This document shows, one piece after another, positions 16,555-22,812 of a stretch of DNA of 64,000 bases. Every line of letters begins with the position of its first letter. Position 1 is the first letter of the stretch. Source of the DNA: Chromobacterium rhizoryzae (GTDB lineage: Bacteria; Pseudomonadota; Gammaproteobacteria; Burkholderiales; Chromobacteriaceae); NCBI RefSeq assembly GCF_020544465.1, contig NZ_CP066126.1:3472001-3536000 (forward strand), in the 5' to 3' direction. The position numbers were made by a program, and so were the translations under genes. The notes beneath the pieces were generated by a model. It saw only the letters and a program-made list of their open reading frames with translations, was not told where the DNA came from and made no database searches.

Positions 16555-17699
16555 AACGGATATTGAACAATGCCCGGCTGATCCTGGCCGACGGCGTCGT
16601 CGAACGCGGCGCGCTGGAAATAGACAACGGCGTGATCGCCGCCGTCCATGCCCAAGCGCTGAGCGCCCCCCCGCCCCACAGCGAAGATCTGGACGGCGAC
16701 GACCTGCTGCCCGGCCTGGTGGAAGTGCACACCGACAATCTGGAAAAACACCTGATGCCGCGCAACGGCGTGCTGTGGCCGACGCTGCCGGCCGTGGTCA
16801 CCCACGACGCGCAATGCGTGGCAGCCGGCATCACCACCGTGCTGGACGCGCTGTCGGTGGGCGATCTGGAAGGCGACAGCGTGCGGCTGGATACCTTGCA
16901 AAGCGCCTTCGAGGCGATAGACGCCGGCATGCGCCGCCGCGTCTTCCGCGCCGAGCACCTGTTCCACCTGCGTTGCGAACTGGCCTATCCCACGCTGCTG
17001 GACGCGCTGTCCCCCTTGATCGGCCATCCGGCGGTGCGTCTGGTGTCGCTGATGGACCACACCCCCGGCCAGCGCCAATACCGCGACCTGGCGCAGTACA
17101 AAAAGTACTACGCCAAGAAAAACGTCAGCTGGAACGACGACACCTTCCTCGCCGCGGTGGAGCAACGCAAGCTCAAGCAAGACCGCTACGCCGAAAGCCA
17201 CCGCCAGGCGGTGGTGGAACTGGCGCGCGCGCGCGGCATAGCCCTGGCCAGCCACGACGACACCGAGCTCAGCCATATCGACGAGGCGGTGCGCGACGGC
17301 GTGGCCATGTCCGAATTCCCCACCACCCTGACCGCCGCGCGCGCCGCGCGCGAACAGGGGCTGATGACGGTGATGGGCGCGCCCAACATCGTCCGCGGCG
17401 GCTCCCACTCCGGCAATGTCGCCGCCCTGGAACTGGCCGGCCACGGCCTGCTGGACATCCTGTCCTCGGACTACGTGCCGGCCAGCCTCTTGCACGCCGC
17501 CTACCTGCTGGGCCGCCAGCCGGGCTGGGACCCAAGCCGCGCCGTCGCCACCGTCACGCGCAACCCGGCCCGGGCGGTGGGATTGGCGGACCGCGGCGCC
17601 ATCGCCGTCGGCCAGCGCGCGGACCTGGTCCAGGCGCGCGAGCGGGACGGCATTCCGCTGGTGCGCCAAGTGTGGAGCGCCGGCCTGCGCGTATTCTGA
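16551..17699 (+). CDS. phnM: Alpha-D-ribose 1-methylphosphonate 5-triphosphate diphosphatase PhnM
   Basis: A 382-residue amidohydrolase-fold enzyme that removes pyrophosphate from the ribosyl-phosphonate triphosphate before PhnJ acts. It has the metal site L-x-E-V-H-T-D-N-L-E-K-H near residues 60-70, the D-H-T-P-G-Q-R-Q segment near 175, SHDD near 240 and the C-terminal SSDYVPASLLHAA. It is the last gene of the plus-strand phnGHIJKLM operon. A hairpin terminator lies 21 bases after its stop. Confidence 0.95.
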   Translation: MKRILNNARLILADGVVERGALEIDNGVIAAVHAQALSAPPPHSEDLDGDDLLPGLVEVHTDNLEKHLMPRNGVLWPTLPAVVTHDAQCVAAGITTVLDALSVGDLEGDSVRLDTLQSAFEAIDAGMRRRVFRAEHLFHLRCELAYPTLLDALSPLIGHPAVRLVSLMDHTPGQRQYRDLAQYKKYYAKKNVSWNDDTFLAAVEQRKLKQDRYAESHRQAVVELARARGIALASHDDTELSHIDEAVRDGVAMSEFPTTLTAARAAREQGLMTVMGAPNIVRGGSHSGNVAALELAGHGLLDILSSDYVPASLLHAAYLLGRQPGWDPSRAVATVTRNPARAVGLADRGAIAVGQRADLVQARERDGIPLVRQVWSAGLRVF

Positions 17700-17720
17700 T
17701 AAACGGCGTCCACGCCAAAA

Positions 17721-17745
17721 GGGCCGCGTTATCGCAACGCGGCCC
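17721..17745 (+). terminator. Terminator of the phnGHIJKLM operon
   Basis: Stem GGGCCGCGTT / AACGCGGCCC with a five-base loop, followed by CATTTCATTTC. The stem is strong but the T tract is interrupted. Confidence 0.7.
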
Positions 17746-17842
17746 CATTTCATTTCAATCCGACAATCCCCATTTCGCCCGCTCCGGCGGGGCGAGGAGA
17801 AGCCCGCGCCTGACTTTGCTGCCACAAACCAGGCGCAGGCGC

Positions 17843-18031
17843 TCACTCGCGCCGCAAGGGCGCATTCAAAGCCTTCTCCTTGCCAATATGCAAGAGCAGC
17901 ATCAAAACGCCTATGCCCAGCGCCTTCATCCCGCACCAGAACAAAGCGATGCTAAATACGCGACAACATACAAAACCGATCAGCGACACAATTGATTTCC
18001 CAATCCAAAAATAAACGCCACTACTGACCAA
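17843..18031 (-). CDS. Hypothetical small membrane protein
   Basis: A 62-residue ORF with one or two hydrophobic stretches (roughly residues 12-30 and 38-47) and a charged C-terminus (HIGKEKALNAPLRRE). It starts three bases after the stop of the gene at 18035, so the two probably form an operon. I do not recognise it. Its AT content is somewhat higher than the phn genes. Confidence 0.4.
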   Translation of the reverse strand: MVSSGVYFWIGKSIVSLIGFVCCRVFSIALFWCGMKALGIGVLMLLLHIGKEKALNAPLRRE

Positions 18032-18034
18032 TAA

Positions 18035-18307
18035 TCAAATGGAAAACGCTTCCGACTTCACCGCCCAATAAATATCCAAACGCTCCTTGCGCGTCAGATA
18101 CACCTTGCCGCCCACGCCGCCGCCTTTCAGGGCGACGCTGCATATTCTCAAAGCGCGATAGAGTCCAGGCACCACCGCGCCCATGGCGGAGGTTTTTCTA
18201 ATCAGGTTTTCGATATAAACCGTCAAGCTCTCCAAATCCTGCCGCCAAATCATCTCCCGCTCTTGGGCCAAGCCTTCCAATACTTTTTCATTTCCCGCCA
18301 TTAACAC
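18035..18307 (-). CDS. Hypothetical protein, about 90 residues
   Basis: A helical, charged protein without a signal peptide, containing W-R-Q-D-L-E-S-L-T-V-Y-I and a Gly-rich turn (KGGGVGGK) before a basic/aromatic end. The best start is GTG 18307, with GGAGG eight bases upstream. ATG 18301 is the next choice. It probably forms a two-gene unit with the small membrane protein downstream. A Fur-box-like sequence lies about 100 bp upstream. No family is recognised. Confidence 0.5.
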   Translation of the reverse strand: MLMAGNEKVLEGLAQEREMIWRQDLESLTVYIENLIRKTSAMGAVVPGLYRALRICSVALKGGGVGGKVYLTRKERLDIYWAVKSEAFSI

Positions 18308-18401
18308 GGCCACTGCCTCCAAAAAACATCAGCGGCCAGCTTAACCCTGTTGATACTAAATGTCTTTATCCAAACCAGTACAATTTATTATCAGCCATTA
18401 G

Positions 18402-18417
18402 AAATGATTATCGTTTT
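18402..18417. promoter_or_regulatory. Fur-box-like sequence 1
   Basis: AAATGATTATCGTTTT resembles part of the Fur 19-bp consensus (GATAAT GATAAT CATTATC). It lies in the 325-bp gap between the minus-strand small genes and the ORF at 18633. Confidence 0.4.
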
Positions 18418-18469
18418 GGCCGCCGCCCCAGGTCCGATATCGGCCCGAACAGGGCCAACAACGGCCGCA

Positions 18470-18486
18470 GCAATCATTATCATTCC
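18470..18486. promoter_or_regulatory. Fur-box-like sequence 2
   Basis: GCAATCATTATCATTCC is the better match to the Fur consensus, with ATCATTATCATT in a row. It is 68 bp from the first box. The rest of this gap shows no gene. Confidence 0.45.
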
Positions 18487-18632
18487 TTACCACCCCTGGC
18501 AAAAAGCTTAATTCTCAAGGCTTGCGCCCCCGCTCATCCAAACTGCATGCTATGATCTCCGCTCTGTTCCGTGGGCGCGAAATCCGCTTTCGACTGCCTA
18601 AATGTATTGAATAACAACACACATCATTCAGC

Positions 18633-18857
18633 ATGCAATATAAAAACAAAGACCACGCCAACGCCGGCAATCCTTTAATGGAGCAACTCGCCAACAGCGC
18701 CAAACTCTCCGCGCTGATCCTATGTCTGGATCAGGCGCAATTGCTGAGCGAGCAACTGTTAAACGAACTTAACAGCAGAGATAAAAGAATTAATGCGATA
18801 GAGCAGGAGCTGCTGCGAGCGCAACAAGAAATCACACAGCTTAAATCCACGCATTAA
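18633..18857 (+). CDS. Hypothetical coiled-coil protein, 74 residues
   Basis: A small hydrophilic protein with heptad-like Leu spacing from residue 20 onward (LCLDQAQLLSEQLLNEL, then IEQELLRAQQEITQL), which predicts a coiled coil. A shorter start at ATG 18678 (MEQLANSAK) is possible. No ribosome site is clear for either start. It lies downstream of the two Fur-like sequences. No family is recognised, and it could be a chance ORF, although the heptads argue for coding. Confidence 0.45.
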   Translation: MQYKNKDHANAGNPLMEQLANSAKLSALILCLDQAQLLSEQLLNELNSRDKRINAIEQELLRAQQEITQLKSTH

Positions 18858-19367
18858 GCCAAAAGCGCCGCTGGTTTTAACAAGCGGCCGCAGCCATTTG
18901 CCAGAGCCGTCAATTCCACTCAGTCCTCAATAGCAAGCGACAGGCCATCTTATTGGCGGCTCCCTTATCCCGGTTTTTCATGCGCGCTTCGCGCCGGACT
19001 CGCCTCGGCGGGCGTCTCGGCTCCGTTCCGGCGCCGGCGCGCTGTAATCGCGTCGCTACAATTCCGTAGTCATCGCCGGCCGCTCCGGCCTTTCGCCAAA
19101 TCCATGGTTTTCGTTGCGGGCCGGCCACGCCGAATACGCCGGATTCCCCGACGCCGCCATCCCGGCGGCAATGCCCTACAGGCCTGAGTTCCAGCGGACT
19201 TCGCCGTCCGTTCGCGCATGCGGTCCGCGCGGCGAACGCGGCCATCCTCTTGAAAAGAAGCGGATTCTGTTGGAAAATATTTGACGTCAAATCAAGAGCG
19301 CGCCCGGCGCTCTTGTCATTTCCGCTTACCTTTCGGCTCCCCCGCAACATCACTTGGCAAGGCCAGC
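18858..19367. other. Non-coding stretch of about 500 bp
   Basis: I see no convincing gene. A 147-codon frame on the minus strand (18910-19353) is Arg/Ala-rich with no ribosome site or domain. Two structured sites are present. One is a perfect 14-bp palindrome, ATTTGAC-GTCAAAT, at 19279-19292. The other, immediately after it, is a 9-bp stem CAAGAGCGC/GCGCTCTTG at 19293-19315. Confidence 0.4.
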
Positions 19368-19395
19368 TTGGCAGTTGGGTATTGCTACCTATAAT
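19368..19395 (+). promoter_or_regulatory. Promoter of the ToxR/ToxS-like unit
   Basis: TTGGCA, a 16-bp spacer and a perfect TATAAT end 122 bp before the ATG at 19518. Confidence 0.6.
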
Positions 19396-19406
19396 CGATT
19401 TAGAGC

Positions 19407-19427
19407 AAATTACCTATGGGGTAATTT
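19407..19427. promoter_or_regulatory. Candidate operator at the transcription start
   Basis: A perfect inverted repeat, AAATTACC-TATGG-GGTAATTT, begins 12 bp after the TATAAT, so it would overlap the first transcribed bases. The site is suitable for autoregulation by the ToxR-like protein. Confidence 0.5.
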
Positions 19428-19517
19428 AAAATATCGCCGAACCCGTCCTGGCCGTAATATCAAATGCCGCAAGGCGTTTCCAATACCGGCCGCGGCGTGG
19501 GAAGAAAGATTATAAAA

Positions 19518-20216
19518 ATGAGATTCCATATTGAAGACAAAGTCGTCTTCGACCCTGACGAGGGCAGCCTGCTGCCCGGGGATCAAGACAAGATCATCCT
19601 GAAATACAATGAAGCGCTGCTGCTCAAGCTCTTGCTCTCCGGACTGTTCGAAAAAAACGAGCTGATTGAAAACGTATGGGGGAAAACCATCGTCACCGAC
19701 TCCAGCTACCACAAGCTGGTATTCGATCTGCGCGCGCAGCTTGAGAAAAGCGGGCTGGATCCCAAGATCATCAAGACCATTCCGAGGCGCGGCTGCCAAT
19801 TCGTCGGCGCCTTCGCCACGCTGGAGCCGCGGGAGGACGCCGACGGCGCCCTGCCCGCGCCGGAAAGCCTCCCGCCCGCGGCCGGAGCCGCGCCGGCGCC
19901 CAAGCGGCGCATGGCGCGCTGGCGGCTGCCGGTCCGTGTCGATCGCCGCCAGGCGCTGGCCCTGCTGGCCATCACCGCCGCGGGTCTGCTCTTGGGCTGG
20001 CACGCCTCTTGGTGGATTCCGCAAATGAACATTCATAAAATGCGCGACGGCGCGCGCAGCCTGTTCGTGGTGGGCAATGTCTACCGCGACGCGCCCAAGC
20101 TGCCGGAAAGCGGCGGCGACGCCTTCTACATCAAGAGCGGCAAATGCACGGCGAGTTATCTGTGCGACAAGAAATACGGGAGCGATCTCAATTGCAAAAA
20201 CAAAATCGTGTTCTGA
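19518..20216 (+). CDS. ToxR/CadC-like membrane-anchored transcriptional regulator
   Basis: A 232-residue protein. Residues 1-100 form an OmpR-type winged helix ending in K-T-I-P-R-R-G-C-Q-F-V-G, the usual end of CadC/ToxR DNA-binding domains. A Pro/Ala-rich linker runs to about 140, a single transmembrane helix spans 146-165, and a periplasmic tail of about 65 residues has three cysteines (KC…LC…NC). ATG 19518 is chosen because GGAAGAAAG is upstream and the domain begins directly after it. It overlaps the downstream membrane protein gene by 25 bp, an arrangement like toxR-toxS. The signal and target genes are unknown. Confidence 0.8.
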   Translation: MRFHIEDKVVFDPDEGSLLPGDQDKIILKYNEALLLKLLLSGLFEKNELIENVWGKTIVTDSSYHKLVFDLRAQLEKSGLDPKIIKTIPRRGCQFVGAFATLEPREDADGALPAPESLPPAAGAAPAPKRRMARWRLPVRVDRRQALALLAITAAGLLLGWHASWWIPQMNIHKMRDGARSLFVVGNVYRDAPKLPESGGDAFYIKSGKCTASYLCDKKYGSDLNCKNKIVF

Positions 20217-20659
20217 TCGCTCTCGGACTGTTTCTGATCGCGCTCTATCTGGGCTATGCCGGCCACAACTACATCATGGACAGCCGCACCATCTGCACCG
20301 CCCGCATCTCCGAGCTCAAATTCCCGCGCAATAGCGGCGAGACGGCGATCACCAGCGGCTTCATCGATCTGGACATGAAGAACGAGACCATCCACTTCTT
20401 CCTGCATTCGCCCACCGGCGACTACATCAACCGCCTGCTGCAGTTCAACACCAGCTACGGCTGGAACGGCGAGGCCAACGCGGTCACCATCGTCAAAAAG
20501 ACCAAGTCGCCGTCCGAGTACGGCAGCCTGGCCAGCGAATACCATATCTTCGACATCGGCACCCGCCACCTGATCAATATGGTGCCGGTCACCAACCATG
20601 TCACCCAGGTCAATTTCGACTCGATCAGCTTCTTCTGCGAAAACCAGGAAATCCTGTAA
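20192..20659 (+). CDS. Membrane-anchored periplasmic partner of the ToxR-like regulator
   Basis: A 155-residue protein with a short basic cytoplasmic start, one hydrophobic helix (about residues 7-23, VLIALGLFLIALYLGYAG) and a periplasmic domain of about 130 residues that is rich in aromatic residues and has a Cys near each end. The likely start is TTG 20192, with GGGAG eight bases before it. The frame to 20144 would overlap the regulator further. The overlap and topology (N-in, single span) resemble ToxS or MyfF/PsaF-like effectors that protect or tune a ToxR-type protein. There is no sequence motif to confirm a family. Confidence 0.7.
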   Translation: MQKQNRVLIALGLFLIALYLGYAGHNYIMDSRTICTARISELKFPRNSGETAITSGFIDLDMKNETIHFFLHSPTGDYINRLLQFNTSYGWNGEANAVTIVKKTKSPSEYGSLASEYHIFDIGTRHLINMVPVTNHVTQVNFDSISFFCENQEIL

Positions 20660-20705
20660 GCCCGGCCCGGCGCGTCCACGCCGCCGGGCCTTGAGCCGGG
20701 TTCTC

Positions 20706-20866
20706 AGAACCTGTTTACGATCTCCGAGCCTGTTCAAAGTCTCGCGAGCAAGAGCGAGACAAGGCGAAAACGAGCGAAAAAGCGGAATGTACACGTGGTA
20801 CATGAGCATTTTGAGCTTGTTTTTAACGCCGTATCGCTGAAGCGCAGCAGACATTGAACAGGTTCT
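20706..20866 (+). repeat. Copy 3 of the 140-bp element, with an extra element end attached
   Basis: A lone end (AGAACCTGTTTACGATCT, 20706-20723) is followed directly by a full copy from GAGCCTGTTCAAAGTCTCGC (20726) to GACATTGAACAGGTTCT (20866). The full copy has TTCAA-class ends. The right end abuts the lldP stop codon (TGA on the minus strand). Confidence 0.85.
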
Positions 20867-22491
20867 CAGAAATACGCCATCGCGTAAGTCATCGCCCCCA
20901 CCAGGCTGCAAAAGATCAGGCTGTGCTTGAGGGTGAAGCGGAACAGGTCCGCCTCCTTGCCCACCAGGCCCACCGCCGCGCAGGCCACGGCGATGGACTG
21001 CGGCGAAATCATCTTGCCGGTCACGCCGCCGGTGGTGTTGGCCGCCACCAGCAGAATGTCCGACACGCCCAACTGATGCGCGGTGGACGCCTGCAGTGCC
21101 GAGAACAAGGCGTTGGACGAGGTATCGGAACCGGTCAGGAACACGCCCAGCCAGCCCAGGAAGGGCGAGAAAAAGGGAAAGGCCTTGCCGGTATTGGCCA
21201 GGCACAAGGCCAGCGTGCTGGACATGCCGGAATAATTGGCGACAAAGGCGAAGGCCAGCACCATGCCGATGGACAGGATGGGCCGCTTTAGTTCCAGCAG
21301 GGTTTCGCCGAAGGCGGCGGCGGCCTGCGCCGGCCGGAAGCGCAGCAACACGATGGACAGCAAGGCCGCGACGAAAATGGCGGTGCCCACGGCGGACAGC
21401 AGGTCCAGCTTGTACAGCGCCTCGTAAGGCTTGTCCGCGGCCACGATGGGCGCGGTCTTGATCACCAGATTGTCCAGGTAGGGCACATGGAACTTCAGCA
21501 CCCAATGCTCCAGCGCGCCGCCCTTGGCGAACAAGGCCTTGAACGGTTTCAGGCTCCACAGCGTCACCAGCGCGGTCAGGATCAGGAACGGCCCCCAGGC
21601 GCGGGCGATCCGGCCCAGGCCGAAGCCGGAAGGCCGGCGCGGGCTGGGCGCGCGGCGACCGGCGAAAGTGAAGATCTCGCGCGGCTGCCACACTTTCAGG
21701 AACAGCGTCAGACACACCAGGCTGACCAGGGCCGAAGTGATGTCCGGCAGTTCCGGCCCGATGTAGTTGGAGGTGAAATACTGAGTGACGGCGAAGGAGC
21801 CGCCGGCCACCAGCACCGCCGGCCAGGTTTGGCGCACGCCTTTGAGGCCGTCCATCATCATCACCAGCCAGAACGGCACCAGCACCGACAGAAACGGCAG
21901 TTGATGTCCGGCCTTGGCGCCGATGGCGAAAGGGTCCAGCCCGGTGACCTGACCGGCGACGATGATGGGAATGCCCATGGCGCCGAAAGCCACCGGCGCG
22001 GTATTGGCGATCAGGCACAGGCCGGCCGCGTACAGCGGATTGAAGCCCAGGCCCACCAGCAGCGCGGCGGTGATAGCCACCGGCGCGCCGAAGCCGGCGG
22101 CGCCCTCCAGAAAGGCGCCGAAGGAAAAGCCCACCAGCAGCATCTGCAGCCGTTGATCCTCGGTCACCGACAACACCGAGGCGCGGATGATGTCGAACTG
22201 CCCGGTCTTGACGGTGATCTTGTACAGAAACACCGCGGCGATGATGATCCAGGCGATGGGCCACAGGCCGTAGGCGAAGCCGAAACCGGCGGCGGCCAGC
22301 GCCATGTCCGCCGGCATGCCGTAGAACAGCGTGGCCACCAGCAAGGCCAGCAGCACGGTCAGGCTGCCGGCGACATGGCCCTTGAGCCGGAACACCGCCA
22401 GCGCCAGGAAAAAGAAAATAATCGGCAAGGCCGCCATCAGCGCCGACAGCGCCATGCCGCCGGACGGAAAGTAGTTTTGGGTCCAGATCAT
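20866..22491 (-). CDS. lldP: L-lactate permease
   Basis: A 541-residue inner-membrane protein of the LctP family with about 12-14 hydrophobic helices. It begins MIWTQNYFPSGG as lactate permeases do. Family blocks such as GAFLEGAAGFGAPVAI near residue 130 and GSDTSSNALFSALQ near 450 are visible. It imports L- and D-lactate (and glycolate) with protons. ATG 22491 has GGAGA five bases upstream. It is the last gene after lutA-lutC-lutB-dld, but copy 4 of the repeat element and about 180 bp separate it from dld, so it may also have its own promoter. Its stop codon touches repeat copy 3. Confidence 0.93.
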   Translation of the reverse strand: MIWTQNYFPSGGMALSALMAALPIIFFFLALAVFRLKGHVAGSLTVLLALLVATLFYGMPADMALAAAGFGFAYGLWPIAWIIIAAVFLYKITVKTGQFDIIRASVLSVTEDQRLQMLLVGFSFGAFLEGAAGFGAPVAITAALLVGLGFNPLYAAGLCLIANTAPVAFGAMGIPIIVAGQVTGLDPFAIGAKAGHQLPFLSVLVPFWLVMMMDGLKGVRQTWPAVLVAGGSFAVTQYFTSNYIGPELPDITSALVSLVCLTLFLKVWQPREIFTFAGRRAPSPRRPSGFGLGRIARAWGPFLILTALVTLWSLKPFKALFAKGGALEHWVLKFHVPYLDNLVIKTAPIVAADKPYEALYKLDLLSAVGTAIFVAALLSIVLLRFRPAQAAAAFGETLLELKRPILSIGMVLAFAFVANYSGMSSTLALCLANTGKAFPFFSPFLGWLGVFLTGSDTSSNALFSALQASTAHQLGVSDILLVAANTTGGVTGKMISPQSIAVACAAVGLVGKEADLFRFTLKHSLIFCSLVGAMTYAMAYF

Positions 22492-22671
22492 GATGTCTCC
22501 TCTGTAGTCTCTCCTTCTTCTTGCGCGCACAAACATCCGCGCGGCGGCGGACCAGCCGCGGCCGTGTGGACGGAATGCGTTCAGGGAAGGATGTTTACCG
22601 GCGTTTCAACTCGGCGCCGGCCGCCCGGGCGGCGGCGCCAACGATGCGGCCTTCGTAGCGGGCCGCTTTTA

Positions 22672-22812
22672 GAGCCTGTTTACGATCTGCTGCGCGTCGG
22701 CGATACGGCGTTGAAAACACCTTCGAAATGCTCATGTACCATCTGTACATTCCGCTTTCTCAGCCGTTTTCGCCTCGTCTCGCCTTAGCTCGCTAGATCG
22801 TAAACACGCTCC
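22672..22812 (-). repeat. Copy 4 of the 140-bp element, inserted in the 3' end of dld
   Basis: AGAGCCTGTTTACGATCTGC at the left and AGATCGTAAACACGCTCC at the right, both of the TTTACGATC class. The dld frame runs into it and stops at a TGA inside it (22732-22734), so about 80 bp of the element are coding. Confidence 0.88.

Noticed and set aside
18910..19353. A 147-codon minus-strand frame
   Set aside because: Arg/Gly/Ala-rich, no ribosome site, no recognisable domain, and it runs through a palindrome and a terminator-like stem. Kept only as a non-coding region note.
20156..22264. A 702-codon minus-strand frame overlapping the ToxS-like gene, copy 3 and lldP
   Set aside because: It is a chance frame: its coding-like parts are out-of-frame shadows, and it passes through a repeat element.
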